Shown: positions 5,914 through 9,489 of the stretch, piece after piece
Layout: each line of letters starts with the position of its first letter
How positions within the stretch are numbered: the stretch's first letter is position 1
Assembly: GCA_964418595.1 (NCBI GenBank)
Contig: CAYQMF010000174.1
Coordinates: forward strand, 1-9,489
From: CAYQMF01 sp964418595
GTDB lineage: Bacteria > Planctomycetota > UBA1135 > UBA2386
Direction of reading: 5' to 3'
Length of the DNA: 9,489 nt
Position numbers and translations under genes: made by a program
Notes under the pieces: model-generated
Seen by the model: the letters and a program-made list of their open reading frames with translations, nothing else
The model's database searches: none
What the model was told of the DNA's origin: nothing

Positions 5914-5942
5914 TCGACACGCAACAGGCAACGGTCCAGAAT
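5914..5942 (+). promoter_or_regulatory. Candidate sigma-70-type promoter of the receptor kinase
   Basis: TCGACA (5914-5919, 5 of 6 to TTGACA) is separated by exactly 17 bases from CAGAAT (5937-5942, 4 of 6 to TATAAT). Transcription would begin near 5949 and give an untranslated leader of about 59 bases before the ATG at 6008. It is the best match to a housekeeping promoter in any gap of this window. Sigma preferences in planctomycetes are not well known, which limits confidence. Confidence 0.5.
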
Positions 5943-6007
5943 CCCGCCGTGCCCAGCCAGCCCGCAGATCCGCGGCGCCGTTCCGACGCCCAACACTCAT
6001 CGCGACC

Positions 6008-8770
6008 ATGAGCGCAGCTGGCGAAGGCCAGGAGTCGCCGACATTCGACGATCTCCTCGTCGAGTGCGCCGATCTCCTCGACGCGGAAGGAGAAGCCGCG
6101 GTCGATGCGCTGTGCGGGCGCCATCCCACGCAGGCTGCGGCCCTGCGGCAGGCCCTGGCGACGCTGACCGCCTATGGGCTCGTCGGCCCCGGACCGACGG
6201 CAGACCCGCAGCAGATCGGAGGCTACCGGGTGCTCCGGCGCCTGGGCGACGGCGCGTTCGGCGTCGTCTATCTATGCGCGCAGGTCGAGCCCATCCGACG
6301 GGAGGTCGCGATCAAGGTGTTGCGGCCCGGGGCCGGGGATCGGACGACGCTGCTGCGCTTCGACGCCGAACGCCAGCTGCTCGCGATGCTGAGCCACCCG
6401 TCGGTCGCGCAGGTGTTCGACGCGGGTGCGCTGCCCGACGGACGCCCGTACTTCGTGATGGAGTACGTCGATGGCCAGCCGATCACGACCTACTGCGACG
6501 CGCACCGGCTCGACATCGAAGCCCGGCTTGCGCTGTTCCTCGAGTTGTGCGACGGCGTGCACGCGGCGCACCAGCGCGGGATCATCCATCGGGACCTCAA
6601 GCCCTCGAACGTGCTGGTCGGTGACCAGCACGGCCGCCCGGTCCCCAAGATCATCGACTTCGGCCTCGCCAAGGCGCTGCACACCCGGCCGGCCGAGGCC
6701 CCCCTGCTGACGGAGGCGGGTGGCGTCGTCGGCACGCCGGGCTTCATGAGCCCGGAACAGGCCTCCGGAGATCACCAGGACGTCGACATACGCACGGATG
6801 TGTTCGCCCTCGGTGTGATCCTCTACCTCCTGCTCACCGGTGAGATGCCCTGGCGGAGGTCCGACAAGGATGCCACGGCGACGCCGCCGCGGCCCAGTGC
6901 GCGCGTGGCGAGCGAGATCGACACGCCGAAGACCACCGCCGCGCTGCGCTCGACGGAAACGCGACAGTTGGTCTCCCGCCTGCGCGGCGACCTGGATTGG
7001 ATCGTCCTCCGCGCACTCGATCCGGATCGCGACCGCCGTTACGCCTCCGTGCTCGAGCTCGCGGCGGATCTGCGTCGCCACCGGCGCCACGAACCGGTGC
7101 TCGCCGGCCCGCCGTCGCTCGCCTACCAGATCCGCAAGTTCGTCCGCCGCCACCGCGTGCCGGTGTTCGCGGGGATCACCGTGCTCGTGACGCTGGTCGT
7201 GGGGCTCGCGACCACTTGGACCTTCGCGGTCCAGGCGCAGACCAACCTCGAACGCTTCGAGATCCTCGCCATCGGCAGCCGGCTGCGCACCGCAAAGGAC
7301 GCGGCCGCATCGCTGTACCCGGCATGGCCGCAGCGCCTGCCAGCGTTCGACGCGTGGTTGGCGGAGCACGCCCGGCCGCTGGGGAGCGAACTGCCGCGCC
7401 TGCGCGCGGCGCTCGCCGACGCGCGCGCGCGCGCCCAGCCGCTCACGGATGCCGACCGGGAGGATGACCGTCGCACCAACCCCTGGACCGCGGAGCAGCG
7501 ACACCAGCAGGCCCGCCTCGCCTACCTCGACTCGCTGCTCGCGCACCCGACCGTGGCGCAGGACTCGCTCGCTGCACTGCGGAACACGCTCACGAGCACG
7601 CGCGCGCAGACGCTCGCGGACCTCCAGGCGGCGACCCGACGCGCCGATGAGCGCCGCACGTGGCGCTTCGCCGACGAGGGGCAGCAGTTCCTGCACGACA
7701 ACCTGACGCAGCTCCTCCTCGACGTGGCGGCGTTCGCGGAGGGCCAGGACGCGCTCGCCGTGCAGGTCCAGCGCCGACGCGACGCGATCGTCACCGAAAT
7801 GCACGCGGCCGAGGCACGGACCGCGGCCTGGGATCAGGTCGCGCGCGACGTCGCCGCTGAGCCCCGCTACGGCGAGCTGCGCCTGACCCCGCAGGCCCAG
7901 CTCGTTCCCGTCGGCAAGGACCCGCGCTCCGGTCTGCAGGAGTTCTATCACGTGGCCTCCGCACCCGAGGATGCGCCGGTCCCGGCGCGTGACGCCGACG
8001 GCGTGCTCCAACTCGGCGTGGACGACGGCGTGGTGTTCGTCCTGGTGCCCGGCGGTCGGACGTGGCTCGGAGCCCAGCGCCAGGACCCGGGCGCCGCGTG
8101 CTACGACCCGGAGGCCTCGATGACCGAGTCCCCCGTGCACCAGGTCACGCTCGCGCCGTTCTTCCTCGCCAAACACGAACTCACCCAGGCCCAGTGGCAG
8201 CGACTCACAGGCAAGAAGCCGAGCGCGCTGCACGAGAAGGCGACCGTGGTCGGTGGCGCATCCATCACCCGGCGGCATCCCGTGGAGAGCGTCGACTGGG
8301 AAGACTGCAAGCGCGGGCTCGAACAGCACGGGCTGGACCTTCCCACCGAAGCGCAGTGGGAGCATGCGTGCCGCGCCGGCACGACGACGACGTGGCCGTC
8401 CGGCGACGACCGCGCGCGCCTCGTCGGCTTCGCGCACGTCGCCGACCCGCTGGATGAGGGAGCGAACCGGCCCACCCGCCACGAACCGGTCGGCAGCCAC
8501 GCACCCAACGCCTGGGGATTGCACGACATGGTCGGCAACGTGGCGGAGTGGTGTCGCGACTACTTCAGCTCGCTCGCCTACCTCCTGCCGCCGACCGGCG
8601 ATGACGGGGCGCGGCCGGTCCCACAGTTGCAGCAGCGGCCGGTGCGGGGTGGCAGCTTCCAGGATCCGCCCGCCGAGGGCTCCTCCGCCGCGCGCAACGC
8701 CAAGCCCTTCAACCACCGCGGGGATTGGCTCGGCATGCGCGCTGCCCGGCGCATCGAGCCCGCCCGCTGA
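6008..8770 (+). CDS. Transmembrane Ser/Thr protein kinase with C-terminal SUMF1 domain
   Basis: This is a 920-residue receptor-like kinase. Residues 10-60 form an acidic helical segment (LLVECADLLDAEGEAAVDAL), a type I know from planctomycete kinases. The PknB-like kinase domain spans about 72-360: glycine loop GDGAFG (80-85), Lys103 in VAIK, HRDLKPSN (194-201) with catalytic Asp196, DFG at 217-219, GTPGFMSPEQ (242-251) and GDLDWIV (327-333). All catalytic residues are present. One membrane helix lies at about 384-408 and no PASTA repeats are seen. A helical region follows (410-620), then a SUMF1/FGE-like domain at 675-916 with VPGGRTWLG, LPTEAQWEHACRAG (778-791), GLHDMVGNVAEWC (837-849) and RGGSF (880-884). 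The FGE cysteine pair is missing after RGGSF, so this domain probably binds ligand rather than oxidising it. The ATG at 6008 has no Shine-Dalgarno. The frame is open upstream, but that stretch is comEC in another frame. Confidence 0.93.
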   Translation: MSAAGEGQESPTFDDLLVECADLLDAEGEAAVDALCGRHPTQAAALRQALATLTAYGLVGPGPTADPQQIGGYRVLRRLGDGAFGVVYLCAQVEPIRREVAIKVLRPGAGDRTTLLRFDAERQLLAMLSHPSVAQVFDAGALPDGRPYFVMEYVDGQPITTYCDAHRLDIEARLALFLELCDGVHAAHQRGIIHRDLKPSNVLVGDQHGRPVPKIIDFGLAKALHTRPAEAPLLTEAGGVVGTPGFMSPEQASGDHQDVDIRTDVFALGVILYLLLTGEMPWRRSDKDATATPPRPSARVASEIDTPKTTAALRSTETRQLVSRLRGDLDWIVLRALDPDRDRRYASVLELAADLRRHRRHEPVLAGPPSLAYQIRKFVRRHRVPVFAGITVLVTLVVGLATTWTFAVQAQTNLERFEILAIGSRLRTAKDAAASLYPAWPQRLPAFDAWLAEHARPLGSELPRLRAALADARARAQPLTDADREDDRRTNPWTAEQRHQQARLAYLDSLLAHPTVAQDSLAALRNTLTSTRAQTLADLQAATRRADERRTWRFADEGQQFLHDNLTQLLLDVAAFAEGQDALAVQVQRRRDAIVTEMHAAEARTAAWDQVARDVAAEPRYGELRLTPQAQLVPVGKDPRSGLQEFYHVASAPEDAPVPARDADGVLQLGVDDGVVFVLVPGGRTWLGAQRQDPGAACYDPEASMTESPVHQVTLAPFFLAKHELTQAQWQRLTGKKPSALHEKATVVGGASITRRHPVESVDWEDCKRGLEQHGLDLPTEAQWEHACRAGTTTTWPSGDDRARLVGFAHVADPLDEGANRPTRHEPVGSHAPNAWGLHDMVGNVAEWCRDYFSSLAYLLPPTGDDGARPVPQLQQRPVRGGSFQDPPAEGSSAARNAKPFNHRGDWLGMRAARRIEPAR

Positions 8771-8831
8771 GCTTCGACAGAAGGCAGAAGGCTGCTCCGA
8801 AGCCCCGCGCCCCTCTCGTATCGTGCGTCCG

Positions 8832-9489
8832 ATGATCGCTCCCCGCCTCCTCTTCGCTTTCGCCGCCATCGCCCTCGCCGGGGTGCCCGACGAAGGACAG
8901 TGGCTCCCGGGCCAGGTCCGTGAGATGGATTGGGACGCGCTGAAGCAGCGCGGCCTCGAACTCGGCAAGGACGAGCTGTGGCACCCGGAGCGAGGCGGCG
9001 TGCTGTCGGCCGCGGTGCGCTTCGGCGGCGGCTGCAGCGCGTCGTTCGTGTCGGCGCAGGGGCTCGTCGCCACCAACCACCACTGCGGGTTCGACGCGGT
9101 CAACAAACTGAGCACCACCGAGAACAACCGCCTGCGCGACGGCTACGTCGCCGAGACGCTCGCAGACGAACTGCCCTGCCCGGGTGTGACGGTGTCGATC
9201 GTGCGCCGCATCGTCGACGTGACGCGACGGGTGTACGAGGCGCAGGCCGCCGCGAAGACCGACCTCGAACGCGCCCAGCTCACCCAGAAGGTGATGCGCG
9301 ACCTCGTCGCAGAGGGCGAGAAGGAGCCGCACACGCAGTGCCGCGTCGCGTCCTTCTTCGAGGGCCGCGAGTACCACCTCATCTACCAGACCGTCCTCTC
9401 CGACGTGCGCCTCGTGTATGCGCCGCCGCGCGCCATCGGCGAGTTCGGCGGCGAGGTCGACAACTGGGAGTGGCCGCGCCACACCGGCG
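8832..9489 (+). CDS. S46 family dipeptidyl peptidase, N-terminal part (cut by window end)
   Basis: 219 residues are visible from the ATG at 8832; the frame runs off the window. S46 enzymes (DPP7, DPP11, DAP BII) are exported serine peptidases that remove dipeptides from the N-terminus of peptides, feeding peptide uptake. Residues 1-16 form a short hydrophobic export signal, with likely cleavage after ALA. Diagnostic motifs are RFGGGCSASFVS (63-74), LVATNHHCGFDAV (78-90) with the catalytic His in NHHC (probably His84), and IGEFGGEVDNWEWPRHTG (202-219) whose Asp210 is the triad aspartate. The nucleophile Ser, and the residue that separates DPP7 from DPP11 specificity, lie past the window, so specificity is undecided. 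The gene follows the kinase after 61 bases on the same strand. No Shine-Dalgarno is seen, and a TATCGT at 8819-8824 could give a leaderless transcript. Confidence 0.93.
   Translation, partial: MIAPRLLFAFAAIALAGVPDEGQWLPGQVREMDWDALKQRGLELGKDELWHPERGGVLSAAVRFGGGCSASFVSAQGLVATNHHCGFDAVNKLSTTENNRLRDGYVAETLADELPCPGVTVSIVRRIVDVTRRVYEAQAAAKTDLERAQLTQKVMRDLVAEGEKEPHTQCRVASFFEGREYHLIYQTVLSDVRLVYAPPRAIGEFGGEVDNWEWPRHTG

Noticed and set aside
3528..5996. Long minus-strand open frame upstream of and in frame with coaD (about 980 codons in total)
   Set aside because: It is antisense to comEC, with Arg/Gln/Gly/His-rich composition and no recognisable domain until coaD begins at 3527, where the protein has its normal length.
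3611..6007. An uninterrupted + frame through comEC that is continuous with the kinase frame and would extend it to about 1719 residues
   Set aside because: The stretch before 6008 is Arg/Pro/Ala-rich low-quality protein in another frame of comEC, whose own frame carries all ComEC motifs. Lack of stops is expected at this GC content. The kinase family begins near 6008.
8045..8760. Active formylglycine-generating (sulfatase-maturing) enzyme at the kinase C-terminus
   Set aside because: The fold motifs are there, but the catalytic cysteines expected after RGGSF are absent, so the domain is better read as a binding module.
8771..8803. GCTTCG...CGAAGC inverted repeat after the kinase stop as a terminator
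   Set aside because: It has only 6 bp of stem around a 21-base unpaired loop, with no T-run. It is too weak to call.
6272..9127. Long minus-strand open frame (951 codons) antisense to the kinase and the S46 peptidase
   Set aside because: It mirrors two well-supported + strand genes, has biased composition and shows no domain.

Overview
The window is very GC-rich (by eye around 70% or more), and third codon positions are almost always G or C. It most likely comes from a free-living planctomycete chromosome. The main pointer is the receptor kinase at 6008-8770. It starts with a short acidic helical segment that I associate with planctomycete Ser/Thr kinases, ends in a SUMF1-type domain, and has the GDLDWIV and DRRY motifs common in that phylum. 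There are no RNA genes, insertion sequences, CRISPR arrays or phage genes. The window looks like ordinary chromosome, with nine genes (one cut at each edge) and no gene-free stretch over 170 bases.

Left part (1-1521): the 3' end of a rightward gene for a TPR-like helical protein stops at 329. It converges on a leftward three-gene cluster: a 72-residue two-helix membrane protein (1433-1215), a DUF1801 protein with a basic histone-like tail (1200-748) and an unrecognised 84-residue protein (751-497). The cluster is packed tightly, with one Shine-Dalgarno directly behind a stop codon and one ATGA overlap.

Middle (1522-5843): a second leftward cluster runs coaD (3527-3054), ridA (3038-2661), then a polytopic membrane protein (2664-1522) starting at a GTG that overlaps the ridA stop. 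CoaD carries out the penultimate step of coenzyme A synthesis. RidA removes reactive enamine/imine intermediates that damage PLP enzymes. ComEC, the DNA-uptake channel, is transcribed divergently from coaD across a 99-bp spacer and has all three expected modules.

Right part (5844-9489): a 164-bp spacer carries the best promoter candidate of the window, with a perfect 9-bp tandem repeat just upstream of it. It precedes a 920-residue transmembrane kinase: cytoplasmic kinase, one membrane helix, then a helical region and a SUMF1 domain outside. Sixty-one bases downstream begins an exported S46-family dipeptidyl peptidase, cut by the window end after the catalytic His and Asp motifs.

I do not see a clearly new multi-gene system. 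The items most worth a second look are the kinase and its repeat-flanked promoter, the coaD-ridA pairing, the small cluster with the basic-tailed DUF1801 protein, and the orphan membrane protein coupled to ridA.
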